NCBI GenBank assembly: GCA_016712595.1
Contig: JADJQT010000001.1
Span: forward strand, 2,477,501 to 2,541,500
Reading direction: 5' to 3'
Length of the DNA: 64,000 bases
Source of the DNA: Rhodospirillales bacterium
GTDB lineage: Bacteria > Pseudomonadota > Alphaproteobacteria > Rhodospirillales > Defluviicoccaceae
The translations under genes were made by a program, and so were the position numbers. Under the pieces are notes generated by a model. That model was not told where the DNA came from. It worked only from the letters and a program-made list of their open reading frames with translations, and ran no database searches. This document shows, piece after piece, positions 18,748 through 28,448 of the stretch (position 1 is its first letter; every line of letters starts with the position of its first letter).

Positions 18748-20232
18748 CTAGCCGCCGGAAAACAGCGAAGCCGCAGCGGTGCCGGCGCTCGATAAGATCG
18801 GTTCGGGATAGACAAAAAACAAGACGATGACGATCGCCGAAACCAGCATCACCAGCCGGATTTCCGTCGATGATGCCCGGTCAAGCGGATCGGCGGCCTC
18901 ATCGAAGTACATCACCTTGACGATGCGCAAATAATAAAAAGCCGCCACCACGCTGGAGAGCACACCGACAATGGCAAGCGTGTAAAGGCCGCGATCAACG
19001 GCGGCAAGGAAGATGTAGAGCTTGCCGAAGAACCCGGCGAGCGGCGGGATGCCGGCCATCGAGAACATGAAAATCGCCAGTGCGAGCGCGATCATCGGAT
19101 TGGTGCGCGACAGTCCGGCGAGATCGCTGATGCCTTCGACCATCTGCTCGCGCCTGCGCATGCACAAGATGCAGGTGAAGGTGCCCAGCGTCATGACGAG
19201 ATAGATCGCCATGTAGATCAGCACGCCGCGGATGCCTTCCTCGCCGCCGACGGCAAGACCGATCAGCGCGTAACCGACGTTGCTGATCGAACTGTAGGCC
19301 ATTAGCCGCTTGATGTTGGACTGCCCGATAGCCGCGAACGCGCCGAGAACCATCGAGGCCATCGAGATGAAGAGGATGAGCTGCTGCCATTGAGCGAGCA
19401 GCGCGCCGAATGGCTCGATCATCACCCGCAGGAGCAGAGCAATGGCCGCCGCCTTCGGCGCCAGCGCGAAGAACGCCGTCACCGGCGTCGGCGCGCCCTG
19501 ATAAACGTCGGGCGTCCACATATGAAACGGCACCGCCGAAACCTTGAAGGCCAGACCGGCGGCGACGAAGACGAGGCCGACGATTAGGCCAGTCGGCGGC
19601 ACCGCGCCGTGCAGATCGCGCAGAACCGCGCCGATCGCATCAAACCCGGTCGCGCCAACATAACCGTAGACCAGCGACACGCCGTAAAGGAGCATCCCCG
19701 AAGCGAGCGCGCCCAAAACGAAATATTTCAGGCCCGCTTCGACCGAGCGGACGGAATCACGATGGAACGAAGCGATCACGTAGAGCGCAAGGCTCTGCAT
19801 TTCGAGCCCGAGGTAGAGCGCGATGAAGTCGTTCGCCGAAATCATCAGCATCATGCCGGTCGCGGCGAACAGTACGAGGACGACGAACTCGAAGCGGGCG
19901 ATGCCGTTCAGCTCAAGGTAGTCCTGCGCCACGATCAGCGAGAACGCCGATGCCAGCAAAATCAATACCTTGAAAAAGATCGCGAAGTCGTCCGAGATGA
20001 ACATCCCGTCGAAGGTGAGCACGGCTCCGCGGGCTGAAATCGTCACCACCAGAAGGAGCGCCAGGAGAAGGGCAAGGGCGCCAAGGCGGATGGCCAGCCG
20101 GTTGAAGCGAATGACCGCTGCCTTGTCGGCCTCGCGTTGGAAGACGCCCAGCATCAGCAGCGCCATGGCCGCCAGTGCCAGGAAGATTTCCGGCATCGCC
20201 GGCACGAGGTTCGGGACTACGGCCACGGGCAT
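18748..20232 (-). CDS. nuoN: NADH-quinone oxidoreductase subunit N
   Basis: This 494-residue inner-membrane subunit is one of the three antiporter-like proton channels of complex I. It is hydrophobic throughout, with about 14 helices. Conserved charged segments include the Lys in FKVSAVPFHMWTPDVYQGAP and the Ser/Lys-rich SNIKRLMAYSSISNVGYAL. The ends are normal. It is the last gene of the nuo operon and lies 12 bp upstream of birA, which suggests read-through into the birA-coaX-rnj unit. Confidence 0.97.
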   Translation of the reverse strand: MPVAVVPNLVPAMPEIFLALAAMALLMLGVFQREADKAAVIRFNRLAIRLGALALLLALLLVVTISARGAVLTFDGMFISDDFAIFFKVLILLASAFSLIVAQDYLELNGIARFEFVVLVLFAATGMMLMISANDFIALYLGLEMQSLALYVIASFHRDSVRSVEAGLKYFVLGALASGMLLYGVSLVYGYVGATGFDAIGAVLRDLHGAVPPTGLIVGLVFVAAGLAFKVSAVPFHMWTPDVYQGAPTPVTAFFALAPKAAAIALLLRVMIEPFGALLAQWQQLILFISMASMVLGAFAAIGQSNIKRLMAYSSISNVGYALIGLAVGGEEGIRGVLIYMAIYLVMTLGTFTCILCMRRREQMVEGISDLAGLSRTNPMIALALAIFMFSMAGIPPLAGFFGKLYIFLAAVDRGLYTLAIVGVLSSVVAAFYYLRIVKVMYFDEAADPLDRASSTEIRLVMLVSAIVIVLFFVYPEPILSSAGTAAASLFSGG

Positions 20233-20260
20233 TGACTCTCGGGCTCCTAGGCGTGGCGTG

Positions 20261-21775
20261 TCAGCGCGCGGCCAGCGCGGCGCTGTCCAGCGCCGCCCGA
20301 GCCACGTCGAGACGCTCGACGACGTTCTGAACGGATACGTGCATGACGTTGAGGACGGGTTGCGGATAGACGCCGAACCAGATCACCAGCACGAGGAGCG
20401 GCGCGAAAACGACGATCTCGCGGGGTGACAGATCGAGGAGCCCCTTGAGAGTCTCCTTGGTCAGCGCGCCGAAGATGACCCGGCGGTAGAGGTAGAGCAT
20501 ATAGGCGGCGCCGAGGATCGTGCCCGTCGCGGTGAGCGCGGCGATCCAGGCGTTGACCTGGAACGCGCCGACAAGAACGAGGAACTCGCCGACGAAGCCG
20601 CTGGTGCCCGGCAGGCCGACGGACGCGAACATGAACAGCATGAAGACGAAGGCATAGACGGGCATGCGATGGACAAGGCCGCCGTAGGTGGCGATCTCCC
20701 GCGAATGCACCCGATCGTAGACGACGCCGACGATGAGGAACAGCGCCGCGGAGACGATCCCGTGGCTCAGCATCTGGAAGATCGCGCCCTCGACGCCCTG
20801 GATGGTCATGCTGAAAGCGCCCACGGTCACGAAGCCCATGTGGGCGACCGACGAATAGGCGATCAGCTTCTTCATGTCCTCCTGCGCCAGCGCCACAAGC
20901 GAGGTGTAGATCACCGCGATAATGCTGAGCGAGAAGATTAGTGGCGCGAAGATCAGCGAAGCCTCGGGCAGCATCGGCAGCGAGAAGCGCAGAAACCCGT
21001 AGCCGCCGAACTTCAGCAGCACGCCGGCGAGCACCACCGATCCAGCCGTCGGTGCCTCGACGTGGGCGTCGGGAAGCCAGGTGTGCACCGGCCACATCGG
21101 CAGCTTGACGGCGAAAGCGGCAAGGCACGCCAGCCACAGCCATTGCTGCAGCCCGACGTCGAAGTTGTGCTGGAGCAGCGCCGGGATATCGGTGGTTCCG
21201 GCGTCGAGGTACATGGTCAGCAGCGCCAGCAGCATCAGCACCGAGCCGGCCAGCGTATAGAGGAAGAACTTGAAGGCGGAATAAACCCGGCGCGGGCCAC
21301 CCCACACCCCGATGATCAGAAACATCGGGATCAGCGTGCCTTCGAAGAACAGATAGAAGAGGATCATGTCGAGCGCGCAGAACGTGCCGACCAGCATCGT
21401 TTCCATGACCAGAAACGCGATCATGTACTCCTTGACGCGGGTTTTGATGCTCGTCCAGCTGGCGAGGATGCACACCGGGATCAGCAGCGTCGAGAGCAGC
21501 ACGAACGGCATCGAGATCCCGTCGACGCCCATGTGATAGGCGATGTTGAACGCCGGCATCCACACCGCCCGCTCCTCGAACTGGAAGTCGGCGGTGGCCG
21601 GATCGAAGTTGAACCAGATGCCCAGCGATAAAAGGAAGGTCGCCATCGACGTCAGCAGCGCGACGTTGCGGCAGTTACGGGCGACGACGGCATCGTCGCC
21701 ACGGACGCAGAGGATAAATCCCGCCCCCAGCAAGGGCAGGAAGGTGACCAGCGAGAGGATCGGCAGATTGCCCAT
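20261..21775 (-). CDS. nuoM: NADH-quinone oxidoreductase subunit M
   Basis: This 504-residue antiporter-like membrane subunit of complex I pumps protons. It starts MGNLPILSLVTFLPLLGAGF. Conserved features are VDGISMPFVLL, KLPMWPVHTWLPDAHVEAP with the key lysine, and EDMKKLIAYSSVAHMGFV. About 14 membrane helices are visible. It sits between nuoL and nuoN with short spacers of about 9 and 28 bp. Confidence 0.97.
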   Translation of the reverse strand: MGNLPILSLVTFLPLLGAGFILCVRGDDAVVARNCRNVALLTSMATFLLSLGIWFNFDPATADFQFEERAVWMPAFNIAYHMGVDGISMPFVLLSTLLIPVCILASWTSIKTRVKEYMIAFLVMETMLVGTFCALDMILFYLFFEGTLIPMFLIIGVWGGPRRVYSAFKFFLYTLAGSVLMLLALLTMYLDAGTTDIPALLQHNFDVGLQQWLWLACLAAFAVKLPMWPVHTWLPDAHVEAPTAGSVVLAGVLLKFGGYGFLRFSLPMLPEASLIFAPLIFSLSIIAVIYTSLVALAQEDMKKLIAYSSVAHMGFVTVGAFSMTIQGVEGAIFQMLSHGIVSAALFLIVGVVYDRVHSREIATYGGLVHRMPVYAFVFMLFMFASVGLPGTSGFVGEFLVLVGAFQVNAWIAALTATGTILGAAYMLYLYRRVIFGALTKETLKGLLDLSPREIVVFAPLLVLVIWFGVYPQPVLNVMHVSVQNVVERLDVARAALDSAALAAR

Positions 21776-21784
21776 GTCGGTGCC

Positions 21785-23743
21785 TCAACCAGCCACGTGA
21801 AACAGAAACCAGCTGACGAGGATCAGCACGCCGATCAGCATGGCAAAGGCATAGTGAAAGATGTAGCCGGTCTGCATCCGACCGACGCCCCGGGCGATAC
21901 GCACCGTCGCGGCGGCAACGCCGTCCGGCCCGACTCCGTCGATCAGCGCGCCGTCGCCGCTTTTCCACAGTCCCCGACCGAGGACGAACGACGGGCGGAC
22001 AAACAGCGCATCGTAGAGCTCGTCGAAGTACCACTTGTTCAAAAGGAAGCGGTAGACGCCGCCAAAGCGCGCGGCCAGGGCGCCCGGAAGTCCCGGAGCC
22101 ATGACATAAAGGAAGAACGCGAGAGCGATACCGGCGAGCCCGACACCCAAAGGCGCGAGCTTGACCCATGACGGCACATGATGCGCACCCTCAACCGCCG
22201 GATGCTGGGCAAGAATGACGATCGCATCGCGCCAGAACGCCTCCCAATGCTCGCCGACCATTGGCTCGTAGGCGATGAAGCCGGCGAACACCGCGCCGAC
22301 GGCGAGCACCATCATCGGGATCAGCATCACCTTCGGCGATTCATGAACCCGTGCCATGACGCTCTCGTCAGCACGCGGGCGACCGTGAAAGGTCAGGATC
22401 AGCAGCCGCCAGGAGTAAAAGGCGGTCAGGAACGCGGCGAGAACCCCGATCCAGAAGGCGAACGCGCCAACGCCGGTATCGGAAGCCCATGCTGCCTCAA
22501 GGATGAAGTCCTTGGAGAAATATCCGGCGAACGGCCAGATGCCGGCAAGCGCGAGGCTACCGATCCACATCAGCGCGTAGGTCACTGGGATCAGCTTCCA
22601 TAGCCCGCCCATCTTGCGGATGTCCTGCTCGTCGGACATCGCGTGAATGACCGAGCCCGAGCCGAGAAAGAGCAGTGCCTTGAAGAAGGCATGCGTCATC
22701 AGATGGAAGATGCCGGCGGTGTAGGCGGAAACGCCGCAGGCGAAGAACATGTAGCCGAGCTGCGAGCAGGTCGAATAGGCAATGACCCGCTTGATGTCGT
22801 TCTGCACGCAGGCAACCGTGGCCGCGAAGATCGCCGTCGCCGCGCCGATTAGGGTAACCACGGTCAGCGCCGTATCCGACAGCTCGAACAATGGCGATAA
22901 GCGCGCCACCATGAACACGCCGGCGGTGACCATCGTCGCCGCGTGGATCAACGCCGAGACCGGCGTCGGACCCTCCATCGCGTCCGGCAGCCAAGTGTGC
23001 AGCCCGAGCTGTGCCGACTTGCCCATGGCGCCGACGAACAACAGCAGGCAGATCACCGTCATCGCGTGGAATTCGCCGCCGAAGACGTGGAGCGTCGCCT
23101 GCGCCTGGTCTGGCGCGGCAGCGAAGATGGTCTCGAGATCGACCGACTGAAAGAGAACGAAGGTGGCGAAGATGCCGAGAGTGAAGCCGAAATCACCGAC
23201 TCTGTTGACGATAAATGCCTTGATCGCCGCGGCGTTGGCCGACGGCCGGTCGTACCAGAAGCCGATCAGCAGGTACGAGGCAAGACCGACGCCCTCCCAG
23301 CCGAAGAACATCTGCACGAGATTGTCGGCGCTCACCAGCATCAGCATGAAGAAGGTGAACAGGTTCAGGTACGCCATGAACCGCGGAATGCTGGTGTCAT
23401 GGTGCATGTAGCCGATCGAATAGACGTGGACCATCGCCGAGACGACCGTAACCACCAGCATCATCACCGCGGTCAGCGTGTCGACGCGCAGCGCCCACGA
23501 AAACTCAAATCTGCCGGAATCGACCCAGGTCAGCAGCGGAGTCGTCGACGCCTGCCCCAGGATCGCCACGTCGCGAAAGACAATGATGGCAAGCACCATC
23601 GACGCGAGCAGCGCCCCGCAGGTAATCCGCTGGGCGAGGGCATCGATGCGATGTTTGGCGTGCTTGTCCTCGGGCTTGGCGAAGGCGAGAGCACCCGCGA
23701 TCAGCGCGCCGAGAAGCGGCAGGAAGACGATGGCGACCGGCAT
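21785..23743 (-). CDS. nuoL: NADH-quinone oxidoreductase subunit L
   Basis: This 652-residue membrane subunit is the most distal antiporter-like proton pump of complex I. It includes the long lateral helix region at the C-terminus (about residues 500-560) and a final membrane anchor. Diagnostic segments are FFGWEGVGLASYLLIGFW, KSAQLGLHTWLPDAMEGPTP and ACVQNDIKRVIAYSTCSQLG. Length is usual for the family. It lies between nuoK and nuoM. Confidence 0.97.
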   Translation of the reverse strand: MPVAIVFLPLLGALIAGALAFAKPEDKHAKHRIDALAQRITCGALLASMVLAIIVFRDVAILGQASTTPLLTWVDSGRFEFSWALRVDTLTAVMMLVVTVVSAMVHVYSIGYMHHDTSIPRFMAYLNLFTFFMLMLVSADNLVQMFFGWEGVGLASYLLIGFWYDRPSANAAAIKAFIVNRVGDFGFTLGIFATFVLFQSVDLETIFAAAPDQAQATLHVFGGEFHAMTVICLLLFVGAMGKSAQLGLHTWLPDAMEGPTPVSALIHAATMVTAGVFMVARLSPLFELSDTALTVVTLIGAATAIFAATVACVQNDIKRVIAYSTCSQLGYMFFACGVSAYTAGIFHLMTHAFFKALLFLGSGSVIHAMSDEQDIRKMGGLWKLIPVTYALMWIGSLALAGIWPFAGYFSKDFILEAAWASDTGVGAFAFWIGVLAAFLTAFYSWRLLILTFHGRPRADESVMARVHESPKVMLIPMMVLAVGAVFAGFIAYEPMVGEHWEAFWRDAIVILAQHPAVEGAHHVPSWVKLAPLGVGLAGIALAFFLYVMAPGLPGALAARFGGVYRFLLNKWYFDELYDALFVRPSFVLGRGLWKSGDGALIDGVGPDGVAAATVRIARGVGRMQTGYIFHYAFAMLIGVLILVSWFLFHVAG

Positions 23744-23753
23744 CGCAGTTTTC

Positions 23754-24068
23754 TCAACCTTTCATCAAGTTGATGTCTTCGACGGCGATGGTGCCGCGGT
23801 TGCGGAAGTAGACGACGAGGATGGCGAGCCCGATCGCCGCTTCGGCCGCCGCCACGGTCAGCACGAACATGGCGAACACCTGGCCCACGAGATTGTGAAG
23901 CTCGACGGAAAAGGCGACGAGGTTGATATTCACCGCGAGAAGCATCAACTCAACCGACATCAGGATGATGATGATGTTCTTGCGATTGAGGAAGATACCG
24001 AAGATGCCGATGGCGAAGAGGATCGCGGCGACGCTGAGGTAATGGGAAAGACCGATCTCCAGCATCAT
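23754..24068 (-). CDS. nuoK: NADH-quinone oxidoreductase subunit K
   Basis: This 104-residue protein has three membrane helices and helps form the proton path next to the quinone site. The start reads MLEIGLSHYLSVAAILFAIG. Conserved glutamates lie in SVELMLLAVNINLV and in AAAEAAIGLAI. The gene overlaps the end of nuoJ by 4 bp, so translation is coupled. An ATG directly before this start gives MMLEIG. Confidence 0.97.
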   Translation of the reverse strand: MMLEIGLSHYLSVAAILFAIGIFGIFLNRKNIIIILMSVELMLLAVNINLVAFSVELHNLVGQVFAMFVLTVAAAEAAIGLAILVVYFRNRGTIAVEDINLMKG

Positions 24069-24682
24069 ACGCCCTTTCCGCTGGCAACCTTGCGAATTTC
24101 GAGGGTGTCTTCCGGACGGCGGTTGACCTGCCGGGCGATGTTTTGCCGGCGCGCCCCCGGCCGTTGCCGATGGGTGAGCACGATGGCGCCGATCATGGCG
24201 ATGAGCAGAACGATCCCGGCCGCCTGGAAGAGGTAGAGGTAATGGGTATAGATCAGCCGGCCGAGCGCGTCGGTGTTGCTGACGTTGTCGAGCGCTGGTG
24301 CGACGGTGGTCGCGACGGCCGAGCTCGCCGCCGGCGACAGCTTCCAGCCGCCGAGGATGACCAGCAGCTCGACGAGCAGAATCATCCCCACCAGGCCGCC
24401 GATCGGCAGATAGCGCAAAAAGCCCTGGCGCAACTCGGCGAAGTTGATGTCAAGCATCATGACCACGAACATGAACATCACCGCGACGGCGCCGACGTAG
24501 ACGACGACGAGGATCATCGCCAGGAACTCGGCGCCAAGCAGCACGAACAGTCCGGCGGCATTGAAGAAGGCGAGGATCAGGAACAGCACGGAGTGCACGG
24601 GATTGCGTGCCGAGATCACCATCAGACCCGACAGGATCGCCACGGCGGCGAAAATGTAGAACGCGAGCGCTTGAACGATCAT
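24065..24682 (-). CDS. nuoJ: NADH-quinone oxidoreductase subunit J
   Basis: This 205-residue membrane subunit has five helices. It begins MIVQALAFYIFAAVAILSG, and the conserved ARNPVHSVLFLILAFFNAAG and VVYVGAVAVMFMFVVMMLD stretches are family signatures; the latter contains the pi-bulge helix. The C-terminal tail of about 35 residues is basic and cytosolic. About 140 bp separate it from nuoI, the longest gap inside the operon, and nothing recognisable lies there. Confidence 0.97.
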   Translation of the reverse strand: MIVQALAFYIFAAVAILSGLMVISARNPVHSVLFLILAFFNAAGLFVLLGAEFLAMILVVVYVGAVAVMFMFVVMMLDINFAELRQGFLRYLPIGGLVGMILLVELLVILGGWKLSPAASSAVATTVAPALDNVSNTDALGRLIYTHYLYLFQAAGIVLLIAMIGAIVLTHRQRPGARRQNIARQVNRRPEDTLEIRKVASGKGV

Positions 24683-24822
24683 CGGACTTCCGTACGGGAT
24701 GAAGGTGCCGCCATGAATTCAACAGGTTTGACGCGGCGCATGGTGCGGCCCTTTTCTGTCCGATCGCATGGCATCAGTCAACGGCCAAACGGTCGGCGGT
24801 CAAACGATCCGCGGGTGAACCG

Positions 24823-25311
24823 TCAGCGATAAGGAGCGTCCGCGGCCAGACTGGCAGCAATCTCTGTTTCCCAGCGGTCGCCGTTGGCCAAAAGCTTGTC
24901 CTTGTCGTAGAGCAGCTCTTCGCGCGTCTCGGTGGAGAATTCGAAGTTCGGCCCCTCGACGATCGCATCGACCGGACACGCCTCCTGGCAGTAGCCACAA
25001 TAGATGCACTTGACCATGTCGATATCGTACCGCGTGGTCCGCCGGCTGCCATCCTCGCGGGGTTCCGCCTCGATGGTGATTGCCTGCGCCGGGCAGATCG
25101 CCTCGCACAGCTTGCAGGCGATGCAGCGCTCCTCGCCGTTGGGATAGCGGCGCAAGGCATGCTCGCCGCGGAAACGCGGGCTGATCGGCCCTTTTTCGTA
25201 AGGATAATTGAGCGTCACCTTCGGCCGGAACATGTACTTGAAGGTGAGCGCCAGCCCCGAGACCAGCTCGGAGAGAAGAACGGTACGGGCCGTGCGATCT
25301 ATGAAACTCAT
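24823..25311 (-). CDS. nuoI: NADH-quinone oxidoreductase subunit I
   Basis: This 162-residue peripheral-arm protein carries clusters N6a and N6b, passing electrons toward NuoB. The two 4Fe-4S motifs are CIACKLCEAICP and CIYCGYCQEACP. The start MSFIDRTARTVLLSELVSG at 25311 was chosen over an in-frame ATG at 25422 inside nuoH, because it matches the family and lies 14 bp after the nuoH stop. Length is normal. Confidence 0.97.
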   Translation of the reverse strand: MSFIDRTARTVLLSELVSGLALTFKYMFRPKVTLNYPYEKGPISPRFRGEHALRRYPNGEERCIACKLCEAICPAQAITIEAEPREDGSRRTTRYDIDMVKCIYCGYCQEACPVDAIVEGPNFEFSTETREELLYDKDKLLANGDRWETEIAASLAADAPYR

Positions 25312-25324
25312 CGGTGCGGCCTCC

Positions 25325-26374
25325 TCAGCCGACGCGCGCGGGCAGCCAGTCGAACGCGACCAGAACGCCGGCGACGGCAACGACGGCGAACAGTGAGATC
25401 GGCAGGAACACCTTCCAGCCAAGCCGCATCAACTGATCGTAGCGATAACGGGGAAAGGTCGCGCGCACCCACAAAAACACGAACAGGCAGGCGGCGATCT
25501 TCAAGAGGAACCAAATCGGGCCGGGAACCCAGGTGAACGGCGCGAATGGCAGCGGCGACAGCCAGCCACCGAGAAACAGCACGCTCATGATCCCCGACAT
25601 CAAGATCATGTTGGCGTATTCGCCGAGGAAGAACAGGGCGAAGGTCATCGCCGAATACTCGACGTTATAACCCGAGACCAGTTCCGCCTCCGCCTCCGGC
25701 AGATCGAACGGATGACGGTTGGTCTCCGCCAGTGCGGAGACGAGGAAAATCACCGCCATCGGCAGCAACGGGAAGACAAACCAGTTGAGCATGCCATAGG
25801 GGCCTGCCTGCGCCTCGACGATCGCCGACAGGTTCAGCGAGCCAACGCACAGCAGCACGGTGACGATGACGAATCCGATCGAAACCTCGTAGGACACCAT
25901 CTGCGCCGCCGAGCGGATGGCGCCGAGGAAGGCATACTTCGAGTTACTCGCCCAGCCGGCCATGATGATGCCGTAGACGCCGAGCGAGGAAATGGCGAAC
26001 AGGTAGAGGACACCGACGTTGATGTCGGCGACAACCAGCGGCGCGCCGCCATCGTGTGTGCCGAAGGGGATGACCGCCCAGGCGACCAGCGCGAGGATGA
26101 AGGTGATCATCGGCGCGATGACGAACACCGCCCGATTGGCCCCCGACGGAATGACTGTTTCCTTGAGGAACAGCTTCAGGCCATCGGCCATCGGCTGCAG
26201 CAGCCCGAACGGGCCGACGACGTTCGGTCCGCGGCGCAGGTGCATCGAGGCGATCACCTTGCGTTCGGCGAACGTCAGATAGGCGACGCCGAGCAGCAGC
26301 GGCAGAACGATCACCAGGATCTGCAGGACGATCCAGATCGCCGGCCAGAGGTATCCCCACCAGAGCTCAACCAT
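25325..26374 (-). CDS. nuoH: NADH-quinone oxidoreductase subunit H
   Basis: This 349-residue membrane subunit with eight helices forms the quinone chamber with NuoB and NuoD. Conserved features are TFAERKVIASMHLRRGPN, VGPFGLLQPMADGLKL, ETNRHPFDLPEAEAELVSG and the C-terminal RYRYDQLMRLGWKVFLP. It overlaps the end of nuoG by 8 bp. Nothing is unusual. Confidence 0.97.
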   Translation of the reverse strand: MVELWWGYLWPAIWIVLQILVIVLPLLLGVAYLTFAERKVIASMHLRRGPNVVGPFGLLQPMADGLKLFLKETVIPSGANRAVFVIAPMITFILALVAWAVIPFGTHDGGAPLVVADINVGVLYLFAISSLGVYGIIMAGWASNSKYAFLGAIRSAAQMVSYEVSIGFVIVTVLLCVGSLNLSAIVEAQAGPYGMLNWFVFPLLPMAVIFLVSALAETNRHPFDLPEAEAELVSGYNVEYSAMTFALFFLGEYANMILMSGIMSVLFLGGWLSPLPFAPFTWVPGPIWFLLKIAACLFVFLWVRATFPRYRYDQLMRLGWKVFLPISLFAVVAVAGVLVAFDWLPARVG

Positions 26375-28436
26375 GGGTCCCCGTCTTCATCTTGCTGTCG
26401 GCGCCAAAGGCTTCGACGCATCGCGCCATCGTCGCCGAGGCCCGGCAGATTGCGTTGGTCAGGTAGAAGGTATCGATTGTCGGCAGCAGCGGGGCATCGT
26501 CGATACCGCCAGAGCCACCGAACGGCCCCCACTCCGCGGCGACAACCTGGTCGATCGCGGCGAACGCCGGCCCCGCCGCCGCAAGAAGTTGCCGGACATC
26601 GGCGAGCGAATTGGCCGGCAGGGTCTTGCCGAGGCTGGCCGACAGCGCGCGGACGATCGCCCAGTCCTCCTTGGCTTCGCCCGGAGGAAGGCAGGCAAAC
26701 CAGGCGCGCTGCGCCCGCCCTTCGGTATTGACGTAGGTGGCGTCTTTCTCGGTATAGGCGGCGCCCGGCAGGATGACGTCCGCCCGGTGCGCGCCGGCAT
26801 CGCCATGATGCCCCTGATAGATGACGAAGGCTTTACCGAGCCGGGCGGTATCGATCTCGTCGGCACCGAGAAGGTAGACGACCTCGAGTTCCCCCGCCTC
26901 CGCTCCGGCGAGAATGCCGGCGACGTCGCGCCCGCCTGCGCCTGGCACGAAGCCGAGATCGAGACCGCCAACGCGCGCCGCCGCGGAATGCAGGACGTTA
27001 AAGCCGTTCCAGCCGCGGGGGCCGCCGATCATGCCGGTTGCCTCGGCGATGCGCCGGGCCACGCCGAGCAGCGCCTCGCCGTCCGGCCGCGTCAGCGCAC
27101 CCATGCCGAGGATCAGCATCGGCCGTTGCGCTTCGCGCAATACGTTGGCGAATGGATGCTCACCGGTCGCGAGGCTCTCCAAGACCCACGGATGATCGCC
27201 GAGATGCTCAAAGTCGTAAGTCAGATCCGCCTTCGGTCCGACGACGGCAACGGGGAATTCGCCGGCGCGCCACCGCTTGCGCAGCCGGGCATTCAGCACC
27301 GCCGCCTCCGTGCGCGGATTGGTGCCGATCAGAAGGCAGGCATCGGCCGCATCAATTCCGCCGATCGTCGTATTGAACAGATAGCCGGCGCGCGTTCCGC
27401 CCGAAAGCTTCGCGCCGTCCTGGCGGCAATCAATGTGGGGCGACCCCAGCGCACCCATCAGCGATTTGAGCAGCAGCATCGATTCGGCGCAGGCGAGATC
27501 CCCGGCAATGGCGGCGATGCGCTCCCCGGCGACGCCCTTGAGCCGGTGGGCAATGGCATCGAACGCCTCGGACCAGCTCGCCGGGCGCAGCTTGCCGTTC
27601 TCGCGCAGATAAGGCCGGTCGAGCCGCTGGCGTCGCAAGCCGTCGCAGGCAAAGCGGGTCTTATCCGAGATCCATTCCTCGTTGACGCTCTCGTTCAGCC
27701 GCGGCAACACCCGCAGCACTTCGGCGCCGCGCGCATCGATGCGGATATTGCAGCCGACCGCATCCATGACGTCGACCGATTCCGTCTTCGTCAGCTCCCA
27801 AGGACGGGCGACGAAGGCGTAAGGCTTGGACGTGAGCGCGCCGACCGGGCACAGATCGATGATGTTGCCCGAGAGTTCCGAGGACAATGCCTTCTCGACG
27901 TAGGTGCCGACCTCCATCGTCTCGCCACGCCCGGTTGCGCCAAGCTCGGGAACCCCCGCCACTTCGGTGGCGAAGCGGATGCACCGGGTGCAATGGATGC
28001 ACCGGGTCATGATCGTCTTGATCAGGGGACCGAAGTTCTTGTCCTGAACCGCGCGCTTGTTCTCGGCGAAGCGGCCGCGATCGAAGCCATAGTAGAGCGC
28101 CTGATCCTGCAGATCGCACTCGCCGCCCTGATCACAGATAGGGCAGTCGAGCGGATGATTGATCAGCAGGAATTCCATCACGCCTTTGCGTGCCGCCAGC
28201 ACCTTCGGCGTATTGGTCTGCACCACCATGCCATCGGCCGCCGGCATCGCGCATGAGGCGATCGGCTTGGGCGAACCCTGCATGCCGACGAGGCACATCC
28301 GGCAATTGCCCGCGATGGCAAGGCGCTCGTGGTAGCAAAAGCGCGGGACTTCGATCCCCGCCAGCTCGCACGCCTGCAACAGCGTTAGTCCAGCTGGGAC
28401 CTCGATCTCATTCCCGTCGATCGTCAGTTTCGGCAT
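26367..28436 (-). CDS. nuoG: NADH-quinone oxidoreductase subunit G
   Basis: This 689-residue peripheral-arm protein carries the 2Fe-2S cluster N1b and 4Fe-4S clusters N4 and N5. The N-terminal ferredoxin-like part has CYHERLAIAGNCRMC. Next come HPLDCPICDQGGECDLQD and CIHCTRCIRF. From about residue 220 a molybdopterin-oxidoreductase fold lacks catalytic function in this family. Length agrees with the alphaproteobacterial and mitochondrial NDUFS1 type, which lacks the extra N7 cluster. Confidence 0.97.
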   Translation of the reverse strand: MPKLTIDGNEIEVPAGLTLLQACELAGIEVPRFCYHERLAIAGNCRMCLVGMQGSPKPIASCAMPAADGMVVQTNTPKVLAARKGVMEFLLINHPLDCPICDQGGECDLQDQALYYGFDRGRFAENKRAVQDKNFGPLIKTIMTRCIHCTRCIRFATEVAGVPELGATGRGETMEVGTYVEKALSSELSGNIIDLCPVGALTSKPYAFVARPWELTKTESVDVMDAVGCNIRIDARGAEVLRVLPRLNESVNEEWISDKTRFACDGLRRQRLDRPYLRENGKLRPASWSEAFDAIAHRLKGVAGERIAAIAGDLACAESMLLLKSLMGALGSPHIDCRQDGAKLSGGTRAGYLFNTTIGGIDAADACLLIGTNPRTEAAVLNARLRKRWRAGEFPVAVVGPKADLTYDFEHLGDHPWVLESLATGEHPFANVLREAQRPMLILGMGALTRPDGEALLGVARRIAEATGMIGGPRGWNGFNVLHSAAARVGGLDLGFVPGAGGRDVAGILAGAEAGELEVVYLLGADEIDTARLGKAFVIYQGHHGDAGAHRADVILPGAAYTEKDATYVNTEGRAQRAWFACLPPGEAKEDWAIVRALSASLGKTLPANSLADVRQLLAAAGPAFAAIDQVVAAEWGPFGGSGGIDDAPLLPTIDTFYLTNAICRASATMARCVEAFGADSKMKTGTHG

Positions 28437-28448
28437 GGCAGCGGACCC

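Noticed and set aside
26373..28256. 627-codon plus-strand open frame over nuoG
   Set aside because: Antisense shadow of nuoG, Arg/Gly/Ala-rich, with no recognisable domain.
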